In this document: positions 47,401-56,933 of the stretch, in pieces | How positions within the stretch are numbered: position 1 is the first letter of the stretch | Layout: each line of letters opens with the position of its first letter | Assembly (NCBI GenBank): GCA_030041045.1 | Contig: JASHOQ010000057.1 | Location: 1-64,000, forward strand | Reading direction: 5' to 3' | DNA length: 64,000 nucleotides | Source: Acidobacteriaceae bacterium | Lineage (GTDB): Bacteria > Acidobacteriota > Terriglobia > Terriglobales > Acidobacteriaceae | The notes under the pieces: generated by a model | Databases searched by the model: none | Told to the model about the DNA's origin: nothing | The model's input: only the letters and a program-made list of their open reading frames with translations | Translations under genes and position numbers: made by a program

Positions 47401-47968
47401 AGTCGCGTCCATTGAGCGGCAGCTCACTCACTGACTGGCTCGATAGCTTCTCGCCGCCGGTCGCACCCGTCGCATTCGCGTTCGCGCCCGGGTTGGCGAT
47501 CGGCGTTTCCGGCGCCGGAGCCTGCGATCCGGCGCTGATGGTCAGCACATTCTGGTCGGAGACGGTCAAGGTCATCAATGCGTCCGTCAGATTGATCGCA
47601 GAGGGCGCGGTCGGCGACTGGCCGGGCAGTTGCACAGTGACGATATATTGTCCTGGCGTTACGTCCGCAAGGGCAAAATGCCCATCGGCCCCGGTGACCG
47701 CGGCGTAACGCTCGCGATGAGTCTCCGGGCCGATGAAAGTTACGCGCGCACCGGCGATGGGTGCGCCGGCAGTGGTGCGAACTACGCCGGTGAAAGTTGC
47801 CGCAGACCTCGACGTCCCTTGCGCGCCGAGTGGCATGGCGATGAGAAGTCCCAACAGGCAGCCCGCCCGTAAAAGCAGGAGGCAGGTGCGAAGACCCCAT
47901 CCGCTTGCGGACCATAAGCGCCTCTGCAGCACACTTGCTCCCGGTGGTTCCATCAGCTCAAGTCTCAC
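44432..47968 (-). CDS. TonB-dependent receptor (Oar-like) with N-terminal carboxypeptidase-regulatory-like domain
   Basis: FTGVVRTTAGAPIAGARVTFIGPET...; plug region LNGRDFSTLLLLVAGT...QFAIDGQRGVEAVFAMDGADISD; GTG (47968) or ATG (47953) start. Confidence 0.92.
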   Translation of the reverse strand: MRLELMEPPGASVLQRRLWSASGWGLRTCLLLLRAGCLLGLLIAMPLGAQGTSRSAATFTGVVRTTAGAPIAGARVTFIGPETHRERYAAVTGADGHFALADVTPGQYIVTVQLPGQSPTAPSAINLTDALMTLTVSDQNVLTISAGSQAPAPETPIANPGANANATGATGGEKLSSQSVSELPLNGRDFSTLLLLVAGTMTDVNGATNFTQQFAIDGQRGVEAVFAMDGADISDPEMGGTIFTNFNVDAIQELESSSGWMPAEIGRGASGFTNIITRSGKSGFHGSFFEFLRNSALDARNYFDHPSIADPGRIPPFRRNEFGFTNGGPVELPHVYDGRERTWYFGEYQGFRQVLGTTQVLAVPTAAERAGQDVVTYPDGSTDTLAVPVNPAIAAVLAQYPLPNNPTGAYGPRTYAAPSNVDTNADQFSIRVDQRLSEKGQFFGRFTYDNLTGPTTNPDQTLLDPTFGVQYIDRQRNVVFTYARTVSPRYLWSASLSITRSTPSFPTPNHTDPALKFVDGLYEPFNAAGGSVMSAFGNLFQGQLNFAWTSGRHAVKWGVEARLNRDTTYFGISPNGEYDFGGGTVYSPVFIQSASGQHNVQPGDALPDTLSSLLLGYPYGYTIAVAPPYFSNGAHIGPAAINRNDVNSYVQDTWKMSDHWALDYGLRYEVYTPITERAHRTSGFLNPFPAAGVGQEYLINPQPGYRMGWNGWGPRVQIDWNAPGQVRVHAGGGITVIPPNIWQDNLLTGSTPFAVYPRVNAAESGEIAYGFEITPDELPQTYTLAGSDLFASGDPKKVPANTVMDVNRYQQDLAALAPGHQLSLLSLSAIDPRFGDGFLQTWTLGFERTLGGLTADAAYVGTESFRLPRMSYPNAYPGAGTGFAPFTDFDSSGTITGGFGFENVVSDTAHSSYNALQTSLAGQVGHGGPGLQASYTWGKSLDDVSGLQGGTGSAGAVVVFSPQNPFDTHLEKGPSNFDVTHAFTVSAAQDLHIEGLAFHSSRARVLTNGWELLSISTITSGSPFTVYSGIQQTGFGTIGADRPDQIGNPDLSTAHSSTRPREDYFGRGANNASFFSIPIGIAGGSGPNSGRFGTLGRNTFFGPAYYDFDYALIKTTPIGRRQSGLEREDLQFRGEFFNIFNVVNMGLPANTIEGSGFGFISKTAGTSRQIQFSLKLIY

Positions 47969-50206
47969 TCAGCGGACCTGAAGGATTCCGGTAAGAGGCG
48001 TGCTGTCGGAGGATCCGCCCACGAACATTGCGTAATCGCCTGGCGCGAAGTTCCAGCGGTTGTTCGCTTCATCAAACGTCTTGAGGACGCGAGAATCGAT
48101 CGGGACGGTGACGGTTTGTGATTCGCCCGGCTCAAGCGTGATTCGCTTCCAGCCAGCCAGCCGCTTATACGAGGATTCTTCTGCGCCTTGAGGAAGCCGG
48201 GCGTACACTTCTGCGATTTCTGTACCTGCCCGTTTGCCGGCATTCGTGACCGTGAAGCGTACCGTCTTCGCAGTCGAATCGACCGTCAGGCCGGAATATT
48301 CGTACTTTGTGTACGAGAGCCCGAAGCCGAAGGGAAACAGGGGCTGCTTGTGCTGCGCCTCAAACCACTTGTAGCCGACTTCGGCGCCTTCGTTGTATTC
48401 AACCGCGTAGGCCGGCGGCCCAGATGAAATGGGATGCGGGGATGAATCGGCCACCGCCCGACTGTGATCCTGACGCGGGGGCGGCGGAATGGCAGGACGC
48501 GGCAGATCCTTGTCGCTTATGGGGAAGGTGATGGGCAGTTTGCCCGATGGATTCACGACCCCGGCGAGTACATTGGCCAACGCCTTGTCTCCCGAACTGC
48601 CTGCGTACCACGCCTCGACGACACCGGCAACCCTGTCAATCCAAGGCATGGTGACCGCCGTCCCGCTTTCGAGCACAACGATGGTGTGAGGATTTGCCGC
48701 CGCCACCTGTTCAATCAGGGCGTTCTGGTTGCCGGGGAGCGCCAGGCTCGGCAGATCCATACCCTCGGATTCCCACTGATATGCGAAGACGATGGCCAGA
48801 TCAGAGTTCTTTGCGAGCGCCGCCGCCGACTGCAGGTCCGTTCCCGGATCGAAGTCAATTTTCGTGTTCGGCAGTTTCGTTCGGAGGGCCTTCAGCGGAG
48901 ACGTCGGGAACCAGATCTGCTCCTGCCATTCCGTGGCGCCCTTCCCTGGAGGCATGATGGCATTGCCGCCCGGCGGGTCCACCTGCGCCGATCCTCCGCC
49001 AGAAATCATGCCGACATCCGCATGCCCGCCGATGATCGCAATGCGGTGAACCTGAGCAGGATCGATAGGCAGCAGGTCATGGTCATTTTTGAGCAGGACG
49101 ATGCTCTCTTCTTCCACCCGCTGAGCGGCTTCGAATCCCTTCGCGACGTCGACCACGCCCTTCTGCGGCGGATCGTCAACAACGCCGGAGAGAAACTCCG
49201 CAAACAAAACGCGCCGGGCATGATCGTCGATCTCGGAAAGCGGCACCTTTCCGGACTCAACTGCTTCTTTCAGCTTCGGGCCATAGTAATCCGCCATAGG
49301 CTGCTCCTGATCGAGCCCTGCCGCAGACGCCGCGATCATGCTGTGGGTCCCACCCCAATCGGAAACCACGAAGCCCTTGAAGCCCCAGTCTGTCTTAAGC
49401 ACATCATGCAATGTGTACGGGTTCTCGCAGGCGTAAGCGCCATTGACTCGGTTATAGGAACACATCACCGCGCCCGGATTGGCGATGGAGATGGCGATAT
49501 GAAACCCGAGCAGGTCAGACTCCTGCATGGCCTTTTTAGAAATGATGGCGTTGACAAAGTTGCGCCCCGTCTCCTGGTCGTTCATCACATAGTGCTTGAT
49601 GTCGCCGACGACATGTTGCGCCTGTTCGCACTTCATCATGCTTCCGTCCATCGTTCCGGCAAGCAGCGGATCTTCCCCCGTATATTCGAAGGTGCGCCCG
49701 TTTCTGGGCTCTCGAACAAGGTCCACTCCTCCGCCCAAAGTCATATCGAAGCCCTGGGCCCTCAGTTCCTGCCCGATCACTGTGCCGTATGCGCAGGCCG
49801 ATTCCGTGTCCCAACTTGAAGCAGCGCCCAAATTGGAAGGCATCGCCGTCGAATAGCGCCCGTTCACGCCGCTGTCTCTCACGCCGTAGGCCGCGTCGGA
49901 AATGATCAGCGGCGGAATGCCGAGACGGGGAACGCCCTCGACGTAACCGGCTCCTCCGTTCGACAGAGATGTCAGCGGCATGGTCCAGTTCTCGTTGTGC
50001 GCCATTCCGTTCCCATGGAGCAGGGCCAGCTTCTCGTCGAGCGTGAGCTGCTTCAAGACCATCTCGGCCCGTTCCTCCGGCGATAGCTTAGGGTTCTTCC
50101 AAGGCCGATCTGTATCCTGCGCGGCCAGCCGGCTGGTTCCGGAAAGGACCGCCGAGAGGAGAATCAGTAAATGAACAAGGTTCGCATCACGCTTGAAAAT
50201 GTGCAT
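47969..50206 (-). CDS. GH3 family beta-glucosidase-like glycoside hydrolase
   Basis: MVLKQLTLDEKLALLHG...PPLIISDAAYGVRD...GVDLVREPRNGRTFEYTGEDPLLAG...GFKGFVVSDWGGTHS; RBS GGAGG before the ATG at 50206. Confidence 0.93.
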   Translation of the reverse strand: MHIFKRDANLVHLLILLSAVLSGTSRLAAQDTDRPWKNPKLSPEERAEMVLKQLTLDEKLALLHGNGMAHNENWTMPLTSLSNGGAGYVEGVPRLGIPPLIISDAAYGVRDSGVNGRYSTAMPSNLGAASSWDTESACAYGTVIGQELRAQGFDMTLGGGVDLVREPRNGRTFEYTGEDPLLAGTMDGSMMKCEQAQHVVGDIKHYVMNDQETGRNFVNAIISKKAMQESDLLGFHIAISIANPGAVMCSYNRVNGAYACENPYTLHDVLKTDWGFKGFVVSDWGGTHSMIAASAAGLDQEQPMADYYGPKLKEAVESGKVPLSEIDDHARRVLFAEFLSGVVDDPPQKGVVDVAKGFEAAQRVEEESIVLLKNDHDLLPIDPAQVHRIAIIGGHADVGMISGGGSAQVDPPGGNAIMPPGKGATEWQEQIWFPTSPLKALRTKLPNTKIDFDPGTDLQSAAALAKNSDLAIVFAYQWESEGMDLPSLALPGNQNALIEQVAAANPHTIVVLESGTAVTMPWIDRVAGVVEAWYAGSSGDKALANVLAGVVNPSGKLPITFPISDKDLPRPAIPPPPRQDHSRAVADSSPHPISSGPPAYAVEYNEGAEVGYKWFEAQHKQPLFPFGFGLSYTKYEYSGLTVDSTAKTVRFTVTNAGKRAGTEIAEVYARLPQGAEESSYKRLAGWKRITLEPGESQTVTVPIDSRVLKTFDEANNRWNFAPGDYAMFVGGSSDSTPLTGILQVR

Positions 50207-50431
50207 TTGCCTCCAGGTGCCTGCACGGTCCCGAAACAAGGGCTGCCCCGCTCTCTTCTGGCTGCATTCAAATCCCGTCATTCTGAGAGCATCTTCTGCC
50301 CGCGGTTTTCTCGCACTCATTTTCTCTTACGCCACAGGCGTCCGCAACCAGAACGGAGAATCCCTGCAATTGGGTTTGAGGTGGGGATCACCCCGGCCGT
50401 CTATCATTGACCATGGCGCCGTTCGTCTTTT

Positions 50432-50449
50432 CTCAAGAATATACTTGAG
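50432..50449. promoter_or_regulatory. Inverted repeat CTCAAG-N6-CTTGAG, candidate operator
   Basis: CTCAAGAATATACTTGAG between the GH3 gene and the CRTAC1 gene. Confidence 0.4.
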
Positions 50450-50656
50450 TATCCGTGGCAATTTCCGCGCAAGCTGCAATTGAGAAGATCTACCTTGAAG
50501 CGCAGAGGAAGCTAAGAAAGATCGAAATGGGAAAGACGGTGCTCTACTGGAAGCCGGCGAAAAGGAGGGACCTCACGCGGCAGCACCTTCCCACCGCTGT
50601 CTTGAGTGCGAGATTCTGTGTGACCGCCGCCGGAAAGATTCGCGAAGACGAGCCCG

Positions 50657-52510
50657 ATGAAAAATAGACTAGCGATCCAGGGCACAGGCAAAACGCGAAG
50701 AGGATTGGGGTCACTGCTGTTGATGATTTGCGCTGCGCTGTTGACGGCGCTGGTCCCCTCGGCGTCCTCCGGGCAGATGGGCAATCCCACGCCGTTGCCT
50801 CCGGCAGAACGCCAAAAAGCGGAAGCGGAAAGGGCAGCACGGGGCCCCGTTCCGAATTACCCGCAACTGGTCGACATCACTCAGTCCACCGGGATCGCCT
50901 TCGACCACAAGTCGGGCCCGGAAGCCAAGTTCATTGCGGAATCGATGAGCGGCGGCGTGGCGCTGATCGATTACGACGGCGATGGCTGGCCGGATATCTA
51001 TTTCACAAACGCGCAAAGCGTCGACATGGCTCTTCACGGCATTCAATCGCGGAGCGCGCTCTTCCATAACAATCACGACGGCACGTTTACGGATGTAACC
51101 GAAAAGGCGGGAGTGGGGTATCCATGCTCGGGTATGGGCTGGGCGATGGGCGCGGTGGTGGGCGATTATAACAACGACGGCCGGCCGGACCTGCTCGTGA
51201 CCTGCCTGAACGGGGTCGCACTCTACCGCAACAACGGCGATGGGACGTTTACCGACGTGACCAGGGAGAGCGGGCTCGCTGCCGATTCCCGATGGGCGAC
51301 GGGCGCGGCCTTTGGCGACTATGACAACGATGGCCGCGCCGATTTGTTTGTTTCGCACTATGTGGATTTTCACCTCGATAATCTGCCCGTGTTCGGATCG
51401 AACAAAGGATGCAAGTACCTGGGTATCGACGTGCAGTGCGGCCCGCGCGGACTGAAAGGGCTACCGGACAATCTTTATCACAATAATGGCGATGGGACTT
51501 TCACGGATGTTTCGAAGCAGGCCGGAGTGGACGATGCGGAAGGCCGGTACGGACTGACGTCGATCTGGTCGGACTTCAACAACGACGGCAAGCTGGACCT
51601 GTTGGTGACCAACGATGGCGAGGCGAATTACCTTTATCAGGGCGATGGCCAAGGCAAGTTCGAAGACGTGGCGTTGCTTGCGGGTGTGGCCGCGAACGAG
51701 GATGGAGTGGAGCAGGCCAATATGGGGGTCGCCTATGGAGACTACCTGCATACCGGACGTTTATCGCTCGCACTTTCGCACTTTGACGTGGAGTACACCG
51801 CGCTCTATACCAACGACGGCGGCATGAACTTTACAGATAGCTCCATCGCGTCAGGGATCGCGCGCGGGACGCAGGGCTACGTGGGGTGGGGAGACGCGTT
51901 TGTCGATTTTGCGAATAGCGGCTGGCTCGATTTTTTCCAGGTGAACGGGCACGTGTATCCGCAGGTGGATACGACGCACACAGCCACGCATTATCTACAG
52001 CCAAAGCTATTGTTCCTGAACCAGCATGACGGCTCGTTTCTAAATGTAAGCCGCCGCGTCGGGCCGGCTTTGGAAATTCCGCAGGTGAGCCGCGGTCTTG
52101 CCGTGGGCGATTTATTTAACGATGGCAGAATGGAAGCCGTGGTTGAGAACCTGGTCGGCGAACCGATGATTCTGCGGCCGGAAGGCGGCCCGAAAAACCA
52201 TTGGGTGAGCTTCCAGCTGGAGGGCGTGGAGTGCAATCGGCTTGCATTGAATGCGCGCGTGCGCGTGACTGCGGGAGATCTTATCCAGACTGGCGAAGTC
52301 ATCAGCGGAGGAAGCTATCTTTCACAGAACGACCTGCGACTCCACTTTGGACTCGCCAGTCATGAGTTTTTGGATCGTGCCGAGGTTCTGTGGCCGGACG
52401 GGAAGAAGGAAACACTGTCCCATTTGGCCGCCGATCGGTTTTATGTGGTTCGCGAAGGACAGGGGATCGTTGCGACCGGCCTGCCGGAGCATTCAACAAA
52501 GCTTCCCTAA
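50657..52510 (+). CDS. CRTAC1 family protein (FG-GAP/VCBS repeats plus ASPIC/UnbV)
   Basis: LIDYDGDGWPDIYFTNAQS; VGDYNNDGRPDLLVTCLNGVALYRNNGDGTFTDVTRESG; C-term VRVTAGDLIQTGEVISGGSYLSQNDLRLHFGLASHEFLDRAEVLWPDGKKE. Confidence 0.93.
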   Translation: MKNRLAIQGTGKTRRGLGSLLLMICAALLTALVPSASSGQMGNPTPLPPAERQKAEAERAARGPVPNYPQLVDITQSTGIAFDHKSGPEAKFIAESMSGGVALIDYDGDGWPDIYFTNAQSVDMALHGIQSRSALFHNNHDGTFTDVTEKAGVGYPCSGMGWAMGAVVGDYNNDGRPDLLVTCLNGVALYRNNGDGTFTDVTRESGLAADSRWATGAAFGDYDNDGRADLFVSHYVDFHLDNLPVFGSNKGCKYLGIDVQCGPRGLKGLPDNLYHNNGDGTFTDVSKQAGVDDAEGRYGLTSIWSDFNNDGKLDLLVTNDGEANYLYQGDGQGKFEDVALLAGVAANEDGVEQANMGVAYGDYLHTGRLSLALSHFDVEYTALYTNDGGMNFTDSSIASGIARGTQGYVGWGDAFVDFANSGWLDFFQVNGHVYPQVDTTHTATHYLQPKLLFLNQHDGSFLNVSRRVGPALEIPQVSRGLAVGDLFNDGRMEAVVENLVGEPMILRPEGGPKNHWVSFQLEGVECNRLALNARVRVTAGDLIQTGEVISGGSYLSQNDLRLHFGLASHEFLDRAEVLWPDGKKETLSHLAADRFYVVREGQGIVATGLPEHSTKLP

Positions 52511-52828
52511 GGCCTGTCCAGGCAGGTGTGCAGATCGCGGGACGCTTTTCCGCGCAGCACAAAGTCGAGCAAAGAAGGTTCAGATGGGATGGGCGATGCT
52601 CTACCCAAACCCGGCAAGAGGCGGCTTGCCGGACTCCTCCTTGAAACAAACGGATGTCGAATAGGCGCCATGACCGAAGCTCTGGAGTTTGCCATGCGGA
52701 ACTCGCCTCCGAAAATCAGCGGGAACTGCACGAATTACCTGCCGGAGCCGGCAATCTCGGCTTGACACCCATTCTTTCGCGAGGGTTTAATATCGCATAA
52801 GAGATTCAACTTCTTCGCAAAAAGCTTC

Positions 52829-52845
52829 TCAAGTTAATCGATTGT
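52829..52845 (+). promoter_or_regulatory. Candidate LacI-family operator copy 1
   Basis: TCAAGTTAATCGATTGT; matches the reverse complement of 53175-53191 at 15/17. Confidence 0.5.
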
Positions 52846-53174
52846 CTTAGTCAACAAAGCGAGAACGGAAGCGAATGCGGCCAAAGACCCGGAAGAGGAG
52901 GGAGCAACGATCATAGTAATGCCGTGTGGAGCGCCGACGACGGCAAAATCCTTAGTTCTTGGCCATCTCGAGAGGTCGGGAAAACTCGCTTCGAACCGAG
53001 GCTGTTCTCCGCAAGCAATCGGAATTGCTTGGAACGAATATCGAAAGATGAGCGTATGTCTGTCCTGGCGGCGTCGCCATTTCCAAGCCTTGCCGGAGAA
53101 CAGAGAAATTCCCTAGTCCTTAGCTGAAGCACGGAATGATAAATTTAACCCTGAGCAGCTATAACATCGACAGT

Positions 53175-53191
53175 AAAATCGATTCACTTGA
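53175..53191 (-). promoter_or_regulatory. Candidate LacI-family operator copy 2, in the lacI-like gene leader
   Basis: AAAATCGATTCACTTGA (reverse complement TCAAGTGAATCGATTTT), 15 bp before the ATG at 53206. Confidence 0.5.
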
Positions 53192-53205
53192 AGGTTTAAC
53201 AGCAC

Positions 53206-54264
53206 ATGAGCGACTTTGCGGGGGATACCAAAGCCAAGGAAACGGCCAAACCACGAGCTCGGCAGACCTCGAGCCTGAAGCAACTTGCCGAACATCTGGG
53301 CCTGAATCCGGCGACGGTCTCCGTGGTTTTGAACGACGTGCCGGGAAGATCGATTCCGCAGGCGACGCGCGACCGGATTAAGGCCGCCGCCAAGGCCATG
53401 AATTACCAGCCGAACCTGCTGGCACGGTCCTTGCGCAACCGGCGGACATTGACGATCGGCATCCTGGTTCCGGAACTGGGCGACGGGTATCACACGCAGG
53501 TGATGAGCGGCATTGGCGACCAGCTGATCCAGGCCGGATATTTCTACTTCACGGCGCACCACCGGCACAAGCGAAGCCTGATTGAGGACTACACGCGGAT
53601 GCTGGTCGGACGCGGAGCGCAGGGGCTCATTGCCATCGACACGCAGCTCGAACATCCGGTCTCCATACCGGTGGTGGCTGTGGCTGGTCACCGGCATATC
53701 GAGGGCGTGACCAATGTGCTCCTCGATCATGCGCGCGCGGCCGAGCTGGCTTTGAACCATCTTTACGGGCTCGGGCACCGCAGGATCGCATTCATGCGCG
53801 GGCAGCCGTTCAGCTCGGATTCGAACGAACGCTGGAAGAGCCTGGTTGCCGTGGCCGAGCGGTTGAAGCTGGAGATCAAGCCGGAGCTTGTTGTGAGTCT
53901 TGACCGCGATATGTCTTCACCGGAGCTTGGTTATCCGGTGGTACAAGAGCTTCTGGGGACAAAGGAGCCGTTCACTGCAATTGTTGCTTTCAACGACATT
54001 TCAGCGATCGGGACCATTCGCGCTTTGCGGGACTTCAATCTGCGTGTTCCCGAGGATGTTTCCGTGATCGGTTTCGACGACATCAAGGCAGCGGCCTACA
54101 CGCTGCCGCGTTTGACCACGATCAATCAGCCGCTGGAGGAGATTGGCAGAGTGGCCACTCAGAGCCTGCTCAATCGCATTCACAACACGGTTCCGCCGCG
54201 CGATGAAATCACGGTAGAGCCCGAGCTCATCATCCGCGAATCCACGGGCCCCGCCAAATCGTGA
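53206..54264 (+). CDS. LacI family transcriptional regulator
   Basis: SLKQLAEHLGLNPATVSVVLNDVPGRSIPQATRDRIKAAAKAMNYQPNLLARSLRNRRTLTIGILVPE...VSVIGFDDIKAAAYTLPRLTTINQPLEEIGRVA. Confidence 0.95.
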   Translation: MSDFAGDTKAKETAKPRARQTSSLKQLAEHLGLNPATVSVVLNDVPGRSIPQATRDRIKAAAKAMNYQPNLLARSLRNRRTLTIGILVPELGDGYHTQVMSGIGDQLIQAGYFYFTAHHRHKRSLIEDYTRMLVGRGAQGLIAIDTQLEHPVSIPVVAVAGHRHIEGVTNVLLDHARAAELALNHLYGLGHRRIAFMRGQPFSSDSNERWKSLVAVAERLKLEIKPELVVSLDRDMSSPELGYPVVQELLGTKEPFTAIVAFNDISAIGTIRALRDFNLRVPEDVSVIGFDDIKAAAYTLPRLTTINQPLEEIGRVATQSLLNRIHNTVPPRDEITVEPELIIRESTGPAKS

Positions 54265-54286
54265 CGCGCGGCGCGCAGAATCGCTT

Positions 54287-55675
54287 TCAAGATTGCGCGT
54301 TCCGCCACACCTTCCGGCAAGTTTCTTCATAGCGCACGACAATCTCTTCCTCAAGTACGTGTCTCCCGTCGCGCACCAGCAGCCGGCCGTTGACGGCCAC
54401 ATCGCGGATGGCCGTGCGGTTGAGGCCGAAGACAAGCAGCGGCAGGAGGTCTTCGCTCGCGTGCCCGGCGATGGAAGGATCGCGAAGATCGACGGTGAAA
54501 AAATCGGCAAAGGACCCAGCAGCAAGGTTTCCCGCTTCCACTTGGAGGGCATGCGCGCCGTTGATCGTTGCGCAGGCAAAGAGGCGCTCCGCAATCGACT
54601 TTTTGCCGATCCGATCGAGGATCGCTCTTTGCCGATGCGCGAGCCGCAAGTGATAGTCGAGCTCGCGCGCATCCTCAAGCGGATCGATCTGCGCCTGGCT
54701 GTCCGATCCCAGGGCAATGCGCACTCCTCTCTCCATGAATGCACCGGCCTCGAGAATGCCATCGCCCAGGTTGCGCTCCGTGGTGGGGCAGGAGCAGACG
54801 GTTACGTCCGCATCTGCAAGCATGGCTCGTTCTCGATCGTTGACGTGAATGGCGTGAACGGCGGTCCATTCCGGCCCAAGAATCCCGGCATTTGCAAGAA
54901 GCGTAACCGGCGTCGCGCCGTACTCGCGCACGCAGGTCTCGTTTTCGAGCGGCTGCTCCGAAATATGCATGTGAATCGGCAGCTTCTTCGATCCACCGTA
55001 ATCCGCGATATCGCGCATTGCATCGAGCGGCACGGCGCGGATGCTGTGCGGTGCAATGCCCAGGCGCACCTCGTTCGAATTCTCCGGACAGTCTCGCAAA
55101 AGCGCATCCATATTCGCTTTGAATTCTGCGGATGATTCAAAGAATCGCCTCTGGCCGGGATCATGCGCGAGCTCGAAACCTGAGCGCAGGTACGCCGCGC
55201 GCAACAAAACGATGCGAATTCCGACTGACTGCGCTGCGCCGATTACCTGTTTGGAAAGCAGGTTGGGGTCGTCGTAGGGTTTCCCGTCAGGCGTCTTGTG
55301 CAGGTAATGAAATTCACCCACCGTAGTGATGCCCGAGAGCGCCATCTCAAGAAAAGCCATGCGCGCGACGTCGTAGATATCGGCCGGATCGAGCTGCGCC
55401 GCCGCACGATACATGGTGCTGCGCCAGGACCAGAAATTGTTGCCGCTGGTTGCGCGCGATTCGGCTTTGCCGCGAATGAGCCTTTGGAATGCGTGCGAGT
55501 GAGTGTTGACGAATCCGGGGAGCAAGGCCTTGCCTGGCAAATCGACCGTTGCATCTGCCTGCGATGCATCTTGCGTGATGGCGAGGATGCGGCCGTTTTC
55601 GCCGGCGAGAAGACCCGCATGTCGAAGGAATTCGCCCTTCGCATAGAGAAGATCAGGGCGGTAGAGCGTGCTCAT
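54287..55675 (-). CDS. hutF: Formimidoylglutamate deiminase
   Basis: ALLPGFVNTHSHAFQRLIRGKAE...FWSWRSTMYRAA...GEFHYLHKTPDGKPY...RLGIAPHSIRAVP...CPTTERNLGDGI...LGSDSQAQIDPLEDARELDYHLRL. Confidence 0.95.
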   Translation of the reverse strand: MSTLYRPDLLYAKGEFLRHAGLLAGENGRILAITQDASQADATVDLPGKALLPGFVNTHSHAFQRLIRGKAESRATSGNNFWSWRSTMYRAAAQLDPADIYDVARMAFLEMALSGITTVGEFHYLHKTPDGKPYDDPNLLSKQVIGAAQSVGIRIVLLRAAYLRSGFELAHDPGQRRFFESSAEFKANMDALLRDCPENSNEVRLGIAPHSIRAVPLDAMRDIADYGGSKKLPIHMHISEQPLENETCVREYGATPVTLLANAGILGPEWTAVHAIHVNDRERAMLADADVTVCSCPTTERNLGDGILEAGAFMERGVRIALGSDSQAQIDPLEDARELDYHLRLAHRQRAILDRIGKKSIAERLFACATINGAHALQVEAGNLAAGSFADFFTVDLRDPSIAGHASEDLLPLLVFGLNRTAIRDVAVNGRLLVRDGRHVLEEEIVVRYEETCRKVWRNAQS

Positions 55676-55706
55676 GGTGCAGCCTCAAAGGTTCGAATCA
55701 AGTTTC

Positions 55707-56933
55707 TCATCTGCTCACCCTTTTACCCCGAATCCACACTTCGCCTGCAGGATTTGCGCCCAGAATGTAAACAAGCTCGCGCCAGTCGGAGCCGGCAAGT
55801 ACGAGAAAATCCGCGGGCAGGCCAGCCTCGATGCGGCCGGCATCGACGAGCCCGAGCGCGCTGGCGGCATTTGCGGTACCGGCAACCAGCGCCTCCTGCG
55901 CGGTGAGGCCGTTGAGGCGCACAGCAAGAGCCAGAGCCGCTGCGGTGGAAAATAGCGGGCTCGAACCGGGATTGAGATCCGTGCCCACGGCAACCGCCGC
56001 GCCCGCGTCAATCAGCGTTCGCCCTGGCGCCGCGGGCAGTCCCAGGTGCAGCGAGACTCCCGGAAGGAGGGTTGCAATGGTTGGGCTGGCGGCCACGATG
56101 GCGATTTGCTCGGGCTTGCACGCTTCCAGGTGGTCCACGCTCAGCGCGCCCATCCTCACTCCCAGTTCGAGTCCGCCGACATTGTGGAACTGCTCGCAGT
56201 GAAGCTTGATGCCGAGACCGAGCTGCTGAGCGCACTTCAGAATCCGCTCCGCCTCCGCTGCGCTCCACGCTTCGCGCTCGATAAATACATCGACTGCTGA
56301 CGCCAGCCTGCGCTGCGAAGCTTCGGGGATCAGCTTTTCACACACTGCGGAGAGAGACGCAGCGCGATCGTTCGATTGCTGTGGCGGAACGTGAATCAAC
56401 AGGGTGGGAACGATGCGGACCGGCGTGCGTTTGGCAAGCGCGCAAATCGCGCTGAGCAAGGCGAGTTCTGCAGCCGGCGTAAAGCCGTATCCGGATTTCA
56501 CTTCGATCACGGCGGCCCCGGAGCGCTGGAGCGCCTCGATGCGCGGCTGTGCAAGCGAAAGCAGTTCCTCTTCAGAGGCTGCTGCCGTGGCTCGAATCGT
56601 GCTCCAGATGCCGCCGCCCGCGGCAAGGATGGTTTCATACCCAACGCCGGCGCTGCGGGCCTCGAAGTCGGCGAGACGATCTCCGGCCCAGACTGCGTGC
56701 GTATGCGGATCGACCAGGCCGGGAATGACGGCGCGCCGATGAACGTCGATTGTGGTTGCGGCTTCTCCCCGCCAGTCGGCTTCACTGCCCACCCAGACGA
56801 AGACGCCCTTCGCGATGGCAATGGCTGCGCGCTCGACGATGAGCAACTCGCGCATCGCCAATCCTCGCTTGGGTCCCGCGCCTTGCGCTGTGACCAGTTG
56901 CGAGATTCCTGTGACCAGCAGATCGGCTTTCAT
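55707..56933 (-). CDS. hutI: Imidazolonepropionase
   Basis: [82 protein letters not shown]...[10 protein letters not shown]. Confidence 0.95.
   Translation of the reverse strand: MKADLLVTGISQLVTAQGAGPKRGLAMRELLIVERAAIAIAKGVFVWVGSEADWRGEAATTIDVHRRAVIPGLVDPHTHAVWAGDRLADFEARSAGVGYETILAAGGGIWSTIRATAAASEEELLSLAQPRIEALQRSGAAVIEVKSGYGFTPAAELALLSAICALAKRTPVRIVPTLLIHVPPQQSNDRAASLSAVCEKLIPEASQRRLASAVDVFIEREAWSAAEAERILKCAQQLGLGIKLHCEQFHNVGGLELGVRMGALSVDHLEACKPEQIAIVAASPTIATLLPGVSLHLGLPAAPGRTLIDAGAAVAVGTDLNPGSSPLFSTAAALALAVRLNGLTAQEALVAGTANAASALGLVDAGRIEAGLPADFLVLAGSDWRELVYILGANPAGEVWIRGKRVSR

Noticed and set aside
48464-49819. 451-aa plus-strand ORF opposite the GH3 gene
   Set aside because: Shadow ORF; Arg/His-rich with no recognisable motif, opposite a well-supported GH3.
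50455-50667. 70-aa ORF before the CRTAC1 gene
   Set aside because: Short, Lys/Arg-rich, no clear RBS or motif, and overlaps the CRTAC1 start; not supported enough to list.
55685-55710. GGTTCGAATC resembling a tRNA T-loop
   Set aside because: No acceptor stem, anticodon arm or D-arm found around it; it lies in a short hutI-hutF junction.
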